Shown here piece after piece: positions 17,487-25,877 of a stretch of 64,000 bases of DNA. The stretch lies in assembly GCF_012427705.1 (NCBI RefSeq), contig NZ_CP048602.1, forward strand, positions 992,001-1,056,000, read 5' to 3'. The notes below the pieces were generated by a model. It was not told the origin of the DNA. It was given only the letters and a program-made list of their open reading frames with translations, and did not search any database. The DNA is from Vreelandella piezotolerans. GTDB taxonomy: Bacteria > Pseudomonadota > Gammaproteobacteria > Pseudomonadales > Halomonadaceae. Numbering within the stretch: the stretch's first letter is position 1; each line of letters begins with the position of its first letter. Made by a program: the position numbers and the translations under genes.

Positions 17487-17950
17487 ATGGACGAATACAC
17501 CGCTTGCATTCAGTGGGCCCGTGGAGCCGATGAAGCCTTTATAGATCAGCGCTATAGTCGTGGCACGAATGGGTGTTCGATGGTGGCGTTCGCGTGCCTG
17601 CGTCGTCATCGCCTCATGTAGTGCCATTGCCCTATTCGGTCGAGGCCAACGTCGACCCGGAAGAGGCGTTCGTGGCCTCGCTCTCCAGTTGCCATATGCT
17701 GTTCTTCCTCGCCATCGCCGGGCAGCAGGGTTTTGTCGTGGAAAGCTACGTGGATAACGCGGTGGGGGTGATGGAGAAGGGCCGCGATGGAAAGATCGCC
17801 ATGACCCAAGTCACGCTGCGGCCAAAGGCGGTGTTTGCAGGAGAACCGCCCTCTATTGAGGGGCTTGAGCACATTCACCACGCCGCCCATGAAAAGTGTT
17901 TTATCGCTAACTCGGTTAAGACCGATGTGGTGACCGAGATTCAGCATTAA
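17487..17950 (+). pseudogene. OsmC-family protein, frameshifted
   Basis: The C-terminal frame (17573-17950) is a clear OsmC protein with PASSSPHVVPLPYSVEANVD, the active-site cysteine in SLSSCHMLFFL and the second cysteine in HEKCFIANSV. The expected N-terminus (MDEYTACIQWARGADEAFID, QRYSRG) is found in another frame from the ATG at 17487. Both frames join if one base is missing at about 17557-17561 (GGCACGAA where GGCCACGAA would encode G-H-E). So either a one-base deletion inactivated the gene or the assembly has an error. OsmC proteins reduce organic hydroperoxides. A short product starting at GTG 17573 is possible but would lack the first strands. Confidence 0.75.
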
Positions 17951-18055
17951 CGTCGTTAAGTCGTCAGTTGTTGGAGCGTGGTATAGCAAAACGTAATGGC
18001 AGCGGTTAGCCTAAACGGTTGGTTAATCACGCTCACTGAGCATATAGGCGTAGCC

Positions 18056-18583
18056 ATGGAAGATACCTCTAACGTCAGGCTGGCGTTGGCAGGCGCATCG
18101 GCATTTGAAGCGTTCAAGCAAGAGTTAAAAGCCTCGTTTAGCGTGGCAGTGGAAGAGACGTTTGGCGCAGTGGAAGCGAGCTTGCTTCCTTCCGACGCCG
18201 ATATCGACAACTCTCTTACCGCGCCAGATGCCGTGGTGCATCACATACTGTTAGACGGCGTGAAAGTGGGCGGCGCGATTGTGACCATTGACGAAGCCAC
18301 CCAACACAACGCGCTGGATCTGTTCTATCTCCTACCCAGCACCCACGGGCGTGGCGTGGGCTACCGTGCCTGGCAAGCCATTGAGCAGATGTACCCACAA
18401 ACGCGGGTATGGATGACCCACACGCCCTACTTTGAAAAGCGAAACATCCACTTTTATGTCAATAAGTGCGGTTTTAAAATTGTCTCTTTTTATAACCGTT
18501 ATTACCCCTTACCGGATGATGAAGAGCGGGGTAGTAAGGCGCATAAGCTTGAGTTTTTTGGCTTTGAGAAAGTCATGAGGTAA
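18056..18583 (+). CDS. GNAT-family N-acetyltransferase
   Basis: A 175-residue acetyltransferase-like protein. The acetyl-CoA binding signature is [20 protein letters not shown] (near residue 85-105), and the C-terminal beta-strand pattern [22 protein letters not shown] is typical of GNAT enzymes. The ATG at 18056 is preferred; an ATG at 17996 in the same frame would add 20 residues without a ribosome binding site. It starts a run of four small genes (two GNATs, a GFA enzyme and another GNAT) on the same strand. Substrate unknown. Confidence 0.8.
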   Translation: MEDTSNVRLALAGASAFEAFKQELKASFSVAVEETFGAVEASLLPSDADIDNSLTAPDAVVHHILLDGVKVGGAIVTIDEATQHNALDLFYLLPSTHGRGVGYRAWQAIEQMYPQTRVWMTHTPYFEKRNIHFYVNKCGFKIVSFYNRYYPLPDDEERGSKAHKLEFFGFEKVMR

Positions 18584-18605
18584 GTCTCGAAAAAAGGATT
18601 TTAAA

Positions 18606-19076
18606 GTGACGGTAAGAGCTGCAGAAAGAACCGATATTGCTGCCATCGCTGAGGTGTATCAGGCCTGTTTCCCACGCGAGAAAAACCACGCCAGGTGGAT
18701 AGAGGCGTCGTTTAACGCCTACCCAAGGGGCGTTTACTACGTGGTCGAAGTGGAAGGCCAAGTGCACGGTTATATCCTTTGGTGCGTGAAGAACGGCTTT
18801 CGGGAAGAGAGCATTATCGAGCTGGAACAAATCGGCATTCACCCAGATGCGGCGGGTAAGGGGCTGGGTAAACAGCTTATTGTGGAGTCGCTAGCGCCGT
18901 TCAAAGCCCATGTGCGCCGCCAGGGCTGCGGCGTGGGGGCGGTAATGGTAACCACCTCGGAAGGCAACTTCGCAGAGAAGCTGTATCAATCCACGCTAGG
19001 CGTCTCCCGCGCGGCGGTGATTAGTGGCTATGGCGCAGGGGATGAGGTGATCTTGTATAACGCCAGCGTGGAGTAG
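18606..19076 (+). CDS. GNAT-family N-acetyltransferase
   Basis: A 156-residue GNAT protein starting at GTG 18606 after AAAGGATT. It begins MTVRAAERTDIAAIAEVYQA, and the acetyl-CoA loop is LEQIGIHPDAAGKGLGKQLI (near residue 77-97). The usual C-terminal N-x-x-x-x-x-Y segment appears as EGNFAEKLYQSTLG. It is 22 bases downstream of the preceding acetyltransferase and probably in the same transcript. Target molecule unknown. Confidence 0.83.
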   Translation: MTVRAAERTDIAAIAEVYQACFPREKNHARWIEASFNAYPRGVYYVVEVEGQVHGYILWCVKNGFREESIIELEQIGIHPDAAGKGLGKQLIVESLAPFKAHVRRQGCGVGAVMVTTSEGNFAEKLYQSTLGVSRAAVISGYGAGDEVILYNASVE

Positions 19077-19119
19077 CGCGAAAGCGGTGATGTATCAAAA
19101 ATTCCTTAAGGAGAAGGAA

Positions 19120-19548
19120 ATGAAAGGCGAGTGCCTGTGTGGGGAGGTGGCGTTCACGATCGACGGTGAGCTACCGAACTTTTACCAATGCCACTGTGCG
19201 TTATGCCGCAAGGCCACCGGCGCGGCTGCCAATGCGGCCACCTTTGTGCAGGGTGAGCAGTTCCAGTGGCTGTCGGGGCAGGGGAGTATCCGTTCTTATC
19301 AGCGTGAAAGTGGCTACCGAAGTGATTTTTGCGCGACATGCGGCAGCCCGGTACCCAACCAACTGCGCGGTAGCGATTGGATGTGGGTGCCAGCAGGGTT
19401 ATTAGAAGATGAGACCACTGCCCGGGTTGCCGTCCATCTTCATATGGCTTCGGCTGCCGCCTGGGAGCAGGAGGCAACCCACTGCCAGCGCTTTGATGCC
19501 TCCCCCGAGAGCCTGGAAGCACTTTACAGCGCACTTCGCCAGGTGTGA
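19120..19548 (+). CDS. GFA-family (formaldehyde-activating-like) zinc protein
   Basis: A 142-residue protein of the GFA/CENP-V fold. Zinc-binding cysteines are visible in GECLCGEV (C5, C7), FYQCHCALCRKATG (three Cys) and SDFCATCGSPV (two Cys). Start at ATG 19120, preceded by AAGGAGAAGGAA; an upstream in-frame ATG is worse. The family is named after glutathione-dependent formaldehyde-activating enzyme, but most members have no proven activity. Second-last gene of the acetyltransferase run. Confidence 0.85.
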   Translation: MKGECLCGEVAFTIDGELPNFYQCHCALCRKATGAAANAATFVQGEQFQWLSGQGSIRSYQRESGYRSDFCATCGSPVPNQLRGSDWMWVPAGLLEDETTARVAVHLHMASAAAWEQEATHCQRFDASPESLEALYSALRQV

Positions 19549-19550
19549 GC

Positions 19551-20009
19551 ATGAATGCAAACTCAACCGACTATCGCATACGCGCCTTTCAGGCAGAGGA
19601 TATGGAGGCCGTGCTCTCTATTTGGCTGTCGGCGTCGGTTCAAGCGCATGATTTTATCGCGCCCCGCTTTTGGGAATCGAAGCAGGGGGCGATGCGAGAT
19701 GTGTATCTTCCTGCTTCTGAAACCTACGTGGCTGAAGCATTGGGCCAGGTGGTGGGCTTTTACAGCCTTTATGAAAACACGCTAGCCGCCATTTTTGTGC
19801 AACCCAACCAGCAGGGCTGTGGCTTAGGTAGTGCGCTGCTGGAAGATGCCAAGCGCCGCAGGGAGTGGCTGCAACTAACGGTGTATGCCCAGAATGTTTC
19901 TAGCGTCCGTTTTTATGAAGCGCGGGGTTTTGTGCCCATGGGCGAGCAGTTGGATGAGCACACGGGAGAGCCAGAGCTTCTCATGCATTTCAGACGCACC
20001 TCGGCATAG
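19551..20009 (+). CDS. GNAT-family N-acetyltransferase (YjaB-like)
   Basis: A 152-residue GNAT enzyme. DYRIRAFQAEDMEAVLSIWL opens the fold, the acetyl-CoA loop is IFVQPNQQGCGLGSALLEDA (near residue 85-105), and TVYAQNVSSVRFYEARGFVP is the canonical C-terminal strand-helix. The pattern is like the YjaB/YhbS-type subgroup. The ATG at 19551 is two bases after the preceding stop, indicating co-translation with the GFA gene. Substrate not predictable. Confidence 0.83.
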   Translation: MNANSTDYRIRAFQAEDMEAVLSIWLSASVQAHDFIAPRFWESKQGAMRDVYLPASETYVAEALGQVVGFYSLYENTLAAIFVQPNQQGCGLGSALLEDAKRRREWLQLTVYAQNVSSVRFYEARGFVPMGEQLDEHTGEPELLMHFRRTSA

Positions 20010-20064
20010 TGCGACACGCTGAGAGTTTTTTTGAAAGCCGCAATATATCGCTGGGTATTCTCTA

Positions 20065-20081
20065 TTAACTCATAGAGTTAA
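20065..20081. promoter_or_regulatory. inverted repeat upstream of histidine kinase
   Basis: TTAACTC (20065-20071) and GAGTTAA (20075-20081) form a perfect 7 bp inverted repeat with an ATA centre, 63 bases before the kinase start. It may be an operator. No regulator is identified. Confidence 0.4.
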
Positions 20082-20143
20082 ATGATAAATGGCGTCTAAC
20101 CTGCTATAGATGAATCAATCATTGTTATAGGTTTGGTGTTCCA

Positions 20144-21550
20144 TTGATTAAAAAACTCACCCCGCCGATACTGCGTCGTTTGCAGTGGTGTGCTCTTGCC
20201 CTAGTCGCTTTCATGTTAGCCGCCATGGTATGGCAGGGAATTCGCGTTCAGGAAGCACTGCTGGATGCCAATGCTGCCGTAAACCGGCATTTGGAGAGTA
20301 TCGCTCTCATACAAGCGTTCAAATCAACGCTGCTGGATCTGGAGACGGGGGAGCGGGGTTATGTGATCACTGGTCAACCAGCCTACCTGCTTCCCTATCA
20401 GCAGGCGCGTGCCCGCTTAGCACATCAACAAGAGCAGTTGAGGCGTATTTCATTGCCCACTGGCTCCGATGATCTGTTATCGGAAGAGGTGTTGTCGTCC
20501 TTGGTCGAGCGGCGTATGCAGATAGCAGAATCCAATATCTCCGTGCGTGATACGGATGGCCTGGAAGCCGCCGCGCTAAGACTGTTGGCGGCTGGTGGAC
20601 GTCAAACGATGGATCGGTTACGTGGGCATTTAAATGCGTTAGAGCAAAATGAACGCGAGCGTTTGAGTGCCCAAACCCTGCAGGCCACTCGTCAAGCCCG
20701 GCAATCCCGTTGGGTGTGGGGGGGCGGTGCAGCGGTGATTGCAGTGCTGCTGCTGGTCACAAGTCTGTCGGTAATCAATCAGTGGCGTCAGCGTCAGCGG
20801 GTCATGACCATGCAGAAAACCTTCATCTCCACGGTGAGCCATGAATTGCGCACGCCTTTGACGGTGATTCTAGGGGCATTGAGCATGCTGCAAAGCGGTG
20901 TCGGTGGCACGTTGAGTGCGGATGCGCAGCGCTTGGTCGTGTTATCGAACGATAATGGCAAGCGATTGAAAAGTTTGATCGATGATATTCTTGATATCGA
21001 GAAGCTCGAAAGCGGACAGCTCACGTTCCAGCGGCAACACCTGCCGTTGCTTCCCTTGGTGGAACACGCGGTAGCGCTGAATCAGCCCTATGCAGAGAGT
21101 TTTTCAGTCTCGCTAGGGTTTCAAACGATTACCACACACGATCACGCGCCACACCGGCCAGCCATGCAACCGCTCGATGAGCATGACTATGTGAACATCG
21201 ACCCGGAACGGTTTGCTCAAATCATGGCGAATTTGATCTCGAACGCTTGCAAGCACTCTGATCCCGGCGAACACGTTGCGGTAAGCGCAGGGGCAATCGA
21301 TAGCCAGTGGCTTGAAATCCATGTGTGCGATCACGGAAACGGAATACCGTTGTTGTTTCAGCCGCGCGTGTTCGAGCGTTTTGCTCAAGCGGACGGGACA
21401 GACCGGCGACGCACCGGTGGGACGGGGCTTGGCTTGTCCATCACCAAGTCCCTAGTGGAAGAAATGGGGGGCAGCATCGGTTTTCACTCCGTACCAACGG
21501 AGGGCTGCTGTTTCTGGGTTCGCTTACCCAGGGTGGCAAAGCCAGCCTGA
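20144..21550 (+). CDS. CHASE3-domain sensor histidine kinase
   Basis: A 468-residue inner-membrane kinase. Transmembrane helix 1 (about 16-32), an extracytoplasmic CHASE3 sensor (about 37-180, with the motif LDLETGERGYVITGQPAYLL), helix 2 (about 187-205), a HisKA dimerisation domain with the phospho-acceptor H233 in STVSHELRTPL, and a HATPase domain with LISNACKHS (N box), CDHGNGIP (G1) and RRTGGTGLGLSITKSLV (G2). The start is TTG at 20144. No response regulator is adjacent, so it is an orphan. The next gene is a beta-lactamase on the same strand, 93 bases away; a functional link is only a possibility. Confidence 0.9.
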   Translation: MIKKLTPPILRRLQWCALALVAFMLAAMVWQGIRVQEALLDANAAVNRHLESIALIQAFKSTLLDLETGERGYVITGQPAYLLPYQQARARLAHQQEQLRRISLPTGSDDLLSEEVLSSLVERRMQIAESNISVRDTDGLEAAALRLLAAGGRQTMDRLRGHLNALEQNERERLSAQTLQATRQARQSRWVWGGGAAVIAVLLLVTSLSVINQWRQRQRVMTMQKTFISTVSHELRTPLTVILGALSMLQSGVGGTLSADAQRLVVLSNDNGKRLKSLIDDILDIEKLESGQLTFQRQHLPLLPLVEHAVALNQPYAESFSVSLGFQTITTHDHAPHRPAMQPLDEHDYVNIDPERFAQIMANLISNACKHSDPGEHVAVSAGAIDSQWLEIHVCDHGNGIPLLFQPRVFERFAQADGTDRRRTGGTGLGLSITKSLVEEMGGSIGFHSVPTEGCCFWVRLPRVAKPA

Positions 21551-21643
21551 TGGATCAGTGCAATGATGGCTCCGCTTGTTGCCGGGGCTGACCACGCCAA
21601 CGCAGGGTATCTATGACCCTCTTAAGGACCAGGAAAATTAACC

Positions 21644-22525
21644 ATGAATCATCGCCAACCACGTTGGTTGCGTGCAGCCCTATCGGCATGCGTGCTGTTC
21701 GCGTCATCTCATGCGATGGCGCAAGACGACCCCATTACCGCCGAGCTAGCGCGTATCGAACAGGCGCTGGACGCGCGTATTGGCTTTGCCGCGCACAACC
21801 TAGCCACGGGCCAGCGTTGGGAAGTGAATGCCGATGAGCGCTTTGCGATGTCCAGTACCTTCAAAACCCTGGCCTGCGGCGCGCTACTGGAGCAGGTAGA
21901 TGAAGGGCAGTTAGCGCTGGAGACCGAGGTGAGTTTTGAGGAATCTGACCTAGTGACGTACTCCCCGGTGACTGAGCAGTATGCGGGCCATCAACCGATG
22001 ACGCTGTTTGAGCTGTGCGATGCCACCATGACGACCAGCGATAATACCGCTGCTAACCTCGTGTTACAGGCGCTAGGCGGGCCGGAGGCGGTCACGGCCT
22101 TCGCACGTAGTATGGACGATCCTATTACTCGGCTAGACCGCTATGAAACTGAGTTGAACGAAGCCACTCCGGGGGACGAGCGCGACACCACCACGCCCAA
22201 CGCTATGCTGGCCACGTTAGAAAAACTGGTGCTTGGCGATGTCCTAGCGGATGAGTCTCGGCAGCAGTTAGAAGCATGGATGAAAGGCAATGCCGTTGCG
22301 GATGGCCTCTTCCGTGCCGCCATGCCGTTTGATTGGGTGATCGCAGACCGAACTGGCGCAGGTGGTTATGGCTCCCGCTCGATTACCGCGATTATTTGGC
22401 CTCCAGAGCAACCACCCACGGTGGCGGTATTTTATATCACCGACACCGAGGCCTCGTTTGAAGAGCGCAATGCAGCCATTGCCTCGCTAGGGGAAGTGGT
22501 GCAAGCCACTTTAGCAGACGAATAA
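21644..22525 (+). CDS. bla: class A beta-lactamase, RTG type
   Basis: A 293-residue periplasmic serine beta-lactamase. Signal peptide about 1-26 (ending AMA). Active-site elements: S71-T-F-K74, S132-D-N134, the omega-loop E168-T-E-L-N, and R236-T-G238 in place of the usual KTG. C78 and C125 could form the disulfide common to class A enzymes. Arg at the KTG position is known from carbenicillin-hydrolysing CARB/PSE-type enzymes, so a penicillinase role is inferred; the spectrum cannot be read from sequence. Net composition is acidic, as expected in halophiles. It has its own terminator and no mobile element next to it, so it looks like a resident chromosomal gene. Confidence 0.92.
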   Translation: MNHRQPRWLRAALSACVLFASSHAMAQDDPITAELARIEQALDARIGFAAHNLATGQRWEVNADERFAMSSTFKTLACGALLEQVDEGQLALETEVSFEESDLVTYSPVTEQYAGHQPMTLFELCDATMTTSDNTAANLVLQALGGPEAVTAFARSMDDPITRLDRYETELNEATPGDERDTTTPNAMLATLEKLVLGDVLADESRQQLEAWMKGNAVADGLFRAAMPFDWVIADRTGAGGYGSRSITAIIWPPEQPPTVAVFYITDTEASFEERNAAIASLGEVVQATLADE

Positions 22526-22531
22526 CGAAAC

Positions 22532-22559
22532 ACGGGTGGCCAAACAGCCACCCGTTTTT
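22532..22559 (+). terminator. Rho-independent terminator
   Basis: ACGGGTGGC (22532-22540) pairs perfectly with GCCACCCGT (22547-22555), followed by five T residues. It ends the beta-lactamase transcript. Confidence 0.9.
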
Positions 22560-22634
22560 GTAACCATTCATCTTTGAGCGACGCTACTATCGAGTGAACC
22601 TATCCGCCGTTATCGAGTGGGGAGGGGCCGTTGG

Positions 22635-23195
22635 TTATAAAACTCCCGTATGCTCTACCACCACCATGACGCCAATCCCCATCAGCACGACCCCGCCTAT
22701 CAGTTCGGCCCAGTGGCCAACGTACTTGCCCAATGAGTGACCAAGCAGCGTTCCCATGGAGGCCATCACGGTGGTGGCAAGGCCAATGGCGAGGCTGGTG
22801 GTGATAATGTTCACATCGATGAATGCCAAGCTGGCACCTACCGCCATGGCGTCTAGGCTGGTGGCGGTAGCCGTCAGTATCAGCAGCCACAGCGTTTGCT
22901 TGCGGTGCGCTATCTTGTCTTCTTTCTTGAGACCTTCATGAATCATATGCAGGCCAATGACGGTCAGCAGCGTAAACGCGACCCAGTGATCCCAGGCTTC
23001 CACGTACTGTTGAGACGCCTTACCCGCTACCCAGCCAAGCACCGGTGTCATCGCTTCGATGATGCCAAACACCAAGCCAATGCCGATGGCGTGATGGAAG
23101 CGGGGTTTGCTCAGTTCCGCGCCTTTACTGATGGAGGCTGCGAACGCATCCGCCGACATGGAAACCGCAAGAAAAAGGAGGGCAACGGGTGTCAT
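22635..23195 (-). CDS. mntP: manganese efflux pump MntP
   Basis: A 186-residue membrane protein with six hydrophobic helices. The two family repeats each carry an acidic membrane motif: SMSADAFAASISKGAEL near residue 12 and TATSLDAMAVGASLAF near residue 115. Both Asp residues are those needed for manganese export in E. coli MntP. Full usual length. Monocistronic on the minus strand. The manganese-sensing yybP-ykoY riboswitch often found before mntP was looked for in the 100 bases upstream and not seen. Confidence 0.93.
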   Translation of the reverse strand: MTPVALLFLAVSMSADAFAASISKGAELSKPRFHHAIGIGLVFGIIEAMTPVLGWVAGKASQQYVEAWDHWVAFTLLTVIGLHMIHEGLKKEDKIAHRKQTLWLLILTATATSLDAMAVGASLAFIDVNIITTSLAIGLATTVMASMGTLLGHSLGKYVGHWAELIGGVVLMGIGVMVVVEHTGVL

Positions 23196-23485
23196 GGTGG
23201 GCAGACTCTTGAAGTAAAAGCGTTGTGTGAAATGCTTACTTGAGTGACAAAGGAAAGAATCGAATAGCGCGAAATCTTATCAGTTTTTTTGTTGATGACC
23301 ACAAAGTTCATAAAAAATAAAGTTGATGATGGCGAACAAGTATTGCCTTAGCTAAGAATGTGTCTACTAGCTTATTTTGTTGCCTTTTTTGATACTTTGG
23401 GCCCGTGGGTAAGATGTAAGAAATGGCTGCTTTAAAGGCATCAGGTAACTTCTTTTTTAAACACGCCATGTAATGATGAATGCGT
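23196..23485. other. AT-rich spacer between mntP and the CDP-alcohol transferase gene
   Basis: About 290 bases, visibly AT-richer than both neighbours. A minus-strand frame runs from 23523 to 23308 and would encode a basic peptide (ACLKKKLPDAFKAAISYILP in its middle), but it overlaps the end of the neighbouring gene and has no recognised homologue or good ribosome binding site, so I do not call it a gene. No terminator or repeat is convincing. Confidence 0.4.
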
Positions 23486-24205
23486 TTAGCGGTGTTGGTA
23501 AAGCCACTTAATATCCACGCCAAAAGAGTAAATCAACGTCACCAACGCGCTGAACGCCAGCAGTCCCGCTAACAGCGGTGAGGTCAGCGGCGTTAGCGCC
23601 AGCAGCATCGCCACGACCTGCCAGACGCACACGGCTTTGCGGCGGTAGCTGTCATTGAGCGGCGCCTCCAGCCAAGGGAAGGGAAGGCTAGCGGCCACGA
23701 ATAAATAACGCATGCCGCCAATCAGCAGCACCCACAGCCCCAGCCCCTCTTCCATGATCAAGCCAACACACAGCAGCATGATCAGCAGGGCATCCAGTTC
23801 CATATCGAAGCGTGCCCCAAAAGATGAGTGGCAGCGAGTGCGGCGGGCGATCCAGCCATCCACGCCGTCCAGTAATAGTGCGATGACCGAGACGCCCAAC
23901 CATAGCCAAATGGCGTCGATAAAGGCGTCATTCACCAGCGCGCCCGCCACCAGAGCGACCAGCACCGCGCGCCCCAGTGTCACCCGGTTGGCCCAACCCA
24001 GCGGGCCATGAGGCCAAAACACTAAGACCAATCCGCTGATCAGGGCATAAAAGGCAATGGCCACCCACCAGTTGGCTGCGCCGGGCAGGAGAGGCGCGAG
24101 CAGCGTCCCAAGACCTGCCAATAGTAGCGCGCCTACCAGCAGTTCGATGCTGCTGCACAGTCGCTTGGGCAGGGGAAATGGGGAGGAATTAGACACAGGC
24201 GGCAT
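23486..24205 (-). CDS. CDP-alcohol phosphatidyltransferase family enzyme
   Basis: A 239-residue integral membrane enzyme with about six to seven hydrophobic segments. The metal/CDP site DGVDGWIAR, then eight residues, then GARFDMELD gives the full DGxxARx8GxxxDxxxD signature of CDP-alcohol phosphotransferases (residues about 119-142). These move a phosphoalcohol from a CDP-linked donor to an acceptor alcohol. The acceptor is unknown. It is transcribed divergently from the dehydrogenase/PTPS/glycosyltransferase operon, with 260 bases between, so it probably belongs to the same pathway and could attach its product to a lipid or polyol. Confidence 0.85.
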   Translation of the reverse strand: MPPVSNSSPFPLPKRLCSSIELLVGALLLAGLGTLLAPLLPGAANWWVAIAFYALISGLVLVFWPHGPLGWANRVTLGRAVLVALVAGALVNDAFIDAIWLWLGVSVIALLLDGVDGWIARRTRCHSSFGARFDMELDALLIMLLCVGLIMEEGLGLWVLLIGGMRYLFVAASLPFPWLEAPLNDSYRRKAVCVWQVVAMLLALTPLTSPLLAGLLAFSALVTLIYSFGVDIKWLYQHR

Positions 24206-24464
24206 GGTGGCTCACGTAGCGGTATCGTCGACCGCAGTTGAAATTAATGATGCAATAATTTATCTATGTACCATTATTGTATAGGGTGTATGGTAGTCAG
24301 CATCCCCAAAAGTTCCCTCATTAAACAATGTTGAAGGTTGGCAAGCGTTAATAGACCGATTGCTTTTCTACGCTAAGCTATAGGTGAGCCATTGAAAAGT
24401 CGCCATATCTTAGTCACGTTAAGATCAACGGATGGAAACAGCGCTTCAACGATAAGGAAATGTC
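24206..24464. promoter_or_regulatory. divergent promoter region of the pterin/pyrimidine cluster
   Basis: This 260-base AT-rich gap lies between divergent genes and must hold both promoters. An inverted repeat TACCAT (24269-24274) / ATGGTA (24290-24295) encloses TTGTATAGG, which could be a promoter element, so it is a candidate operator. No promoter can be assigned with confidence. Confidence 0.45.
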
Positions 24465-25445
24465 ATGTCGGCGCCTAAGACGGCCATGGCTTTTTGGGTA
24501 ACACACCCAGGCCAGGGCCAACTGCAGCAGGAACCGCTGCCCACGTTAGGTGAAGCAGAGGTGCACGTTCGTGCCCTGTACAGCGGCGTTAGCCGTGGCA
24601 CGGAATCACTGGTGTTTCACGCACGCGTGCCGGACAGCGAAACCCAGCGCATGCGCGCTCCTTTTCAAGCTGGAGAGTTTCCCACTCCGGTGAAATACGG
24701 TTATTGCAGCGTCGGCCGGGTCACCCACGGGCCTGACGCGCTTGTCGATAAAACCGTGTTTTGCCTACATCCCCACCAGGATCATTATGTGGTGCCTGCC
24801 GATATGGCAGTGCCCGTGCCCGATAACGTGCCCGCGCAGCGCGCGGTGCTCACTGCCAACATGGAAACCGCGCTCAACGGCGTATGGGATGCCAACCCCA
24901 TGCTGGGCGAGCGTGTTTGTGTGGTGGGGGCGGGTGTCGTGGGCGCGCTGGTGGCGTATTTGTGCGCGCGCATCGCGGGGGTCGAGGTCACGCTGGTCGA
25001 TATCAATCCCGAGCGTGAAACCTTGGCCCAAGCCCTCGATGTACCGTATGCCCTGCCTGAGCAAGCCCCGAACGATCAAGACTGTGTGATTCATGCCAGC
25101 GGTCATCCCGACGGCCTGCGTTTGGCCATGTCGCTCGTCGGCAATGAAGGCCGTGTCATCGAGATGAGCTGGTTTGGTCAAGGAGAGGTGTCGCTGCCCC
25201 TTGGCGGGGCGTTCCACTCCCAGCGATTGACACTGCGTGCCAGCCAAGTGGGTCAATTGCCAGCCAAACTCCAGCCGCGCTGGAACTATCGCCGTCGCTT
25301 GAACGTGGCGCTTCGCCTGCTGGCCGACCCTGCCCTTGAGGCGTTGATCAGCAGTGAGTGCGATTTTGCCGATTTCCCCGAACGAGCCCCGGCGCTGTTT
25401 AGTCCACAGAGCACGGCGCTCTGTCACCGAATTCGCTACCCCTAA
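24465..25445 (+). CDS. BchC-like medium-chain dehydrogenase
   Basis: A 326-residue MDR oxidoreductase. The N-terminal part reads YSGVSRGTESLVFHARVP and FQAGEFPTPVKYGYCSVGRV, a pattern like that of BchC (bacteriochlorophyllide dehydrogenase) rather than classic zinc alcohol dehydrogenases; the usual catalytic Cys-Gly-x-Asp motif is absent. The nucleotide fold VCVVGAGVVGALVAYLCARI (near residue 150) and an acidic residue after the second strand (LVDINPE) suggest NAD(H). First gene of a four-gene operon with PTPS-like, glycosyltransferase-methyltransferase and flippase-like genes. It could oxidise or reduce a hydroxyethyl or sugar-like side chain, which is inference. Confidence 0.75.
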   Translation: MSAPKTAMAFWVTHPGQGQLQQEPLPTLGEAEVHVRALYSGVSRGTESLVFHARVPDSETQRMRAPFQAGEFPTPVKYGYCSVGRVTHGPDALVDKTVFCLHPHQDHYVVPADMAVPVPDNVPAQRAVLTANMETALNGVWDANPMLGERVCVVGAGVVGALVAYLCARIAGVEVTLVDINPERETLAQALDVPYALPEQAPNDQDCVIHASGHPDGLRLAMSLVGNEGRVIEMSWFGQGEVSLPLGGAFHSQRLTLRASQVGQLPAKLQPRWNYRRRLNVALRLLADPALEALISSECDFADFPERAPALFSPQSTALCHRIRYP

Positions 25446-25478
25446 TCTTTCAACCGTTATTTGCTTACGGGAGTTGCC

Positions 25479-25877
25479 ATGTACCGTTTATGCGTTCGCG
25501 ATCACTTCATGATTGCCCACAGTTTCAAAGGCGAGATCTTTGGCCCGGCCCAGCGCACCCACGGGGCTACTTACGTGGTCGACGTCGTGTTTCAGCGCCC
25601 AGAGCTGGATCAGGATGGCTTGGTGATCGACATCGGTCTAGCCAGCGAAACCGTCAAAGAAGTGTTGGCGGGCTACAACTATCGCAACCTCGATGAGGTC
25701 AGTGAGTTGTCCGGCCAGAACACCACCACGGAGTTCATGGCGAAAGTGATCTTCGACCAGCTCGCTGCGGCCATCAAGGCGGGCCGTATGGGAGAAACGG
25801 CCAAAGGCCTAACCCAAATGGAAATCAAACTGCATGAATCCCATGTGGCCTGGGCCAGTTACGAAGGAGCGCTATGA
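25479..25877 (+). CDS. divergent 6-pyruvoyl-tetrahydropterin synthase family protein
   Basis: A 132-residue PTPS/QueD-fold protein. Recognisable elements are the first zinc His (H14 in FMIAHSF), the second (H28 in THGATYVVDVVF), the NTTTEFMAKVIFD helix and the terminal acid E in IKLHESHVAWASYEG. Two key features differ: the usual HGH pair is HGA (third zinc ligand position is A30), and no catalytic cysteine precedes it (FGPAQRT). It may therefore bind a pterin-like ligand with a changed reaction. ATG at 25479 follows CGGGAG; the stop overlaps the next gene (ATGA). Location in a cluster with GTP cyclohydrolase II supports a pterin or pyrimidine substrate. Confidence 0.8.
   Translation: MYRLCVRDHFMIAHSFKGEIFGPAQRTHGATYVVDVVFQRPELDQDGLVIDIGLASETVKEVLAGYNYRNLDEVSELSGQNTTTEFMAKVIFDQLAAAIKAGRMGETAKGLTQMEIKLHESHVAWASYEGAL

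Noticed and set aside
23196-23300. yybP-ykoY manganese riboswitch before mntP
   Set aside because: The conserved riboswitch core was not found in the 100 bases upstream of the start codon.
23308-23523. Small basic protein on the minus strand after mntP
   Set aside because: It overlaps the end of the CDP-alcohol transferase gene, has no clear ribosome binding site and no recognised relatives.
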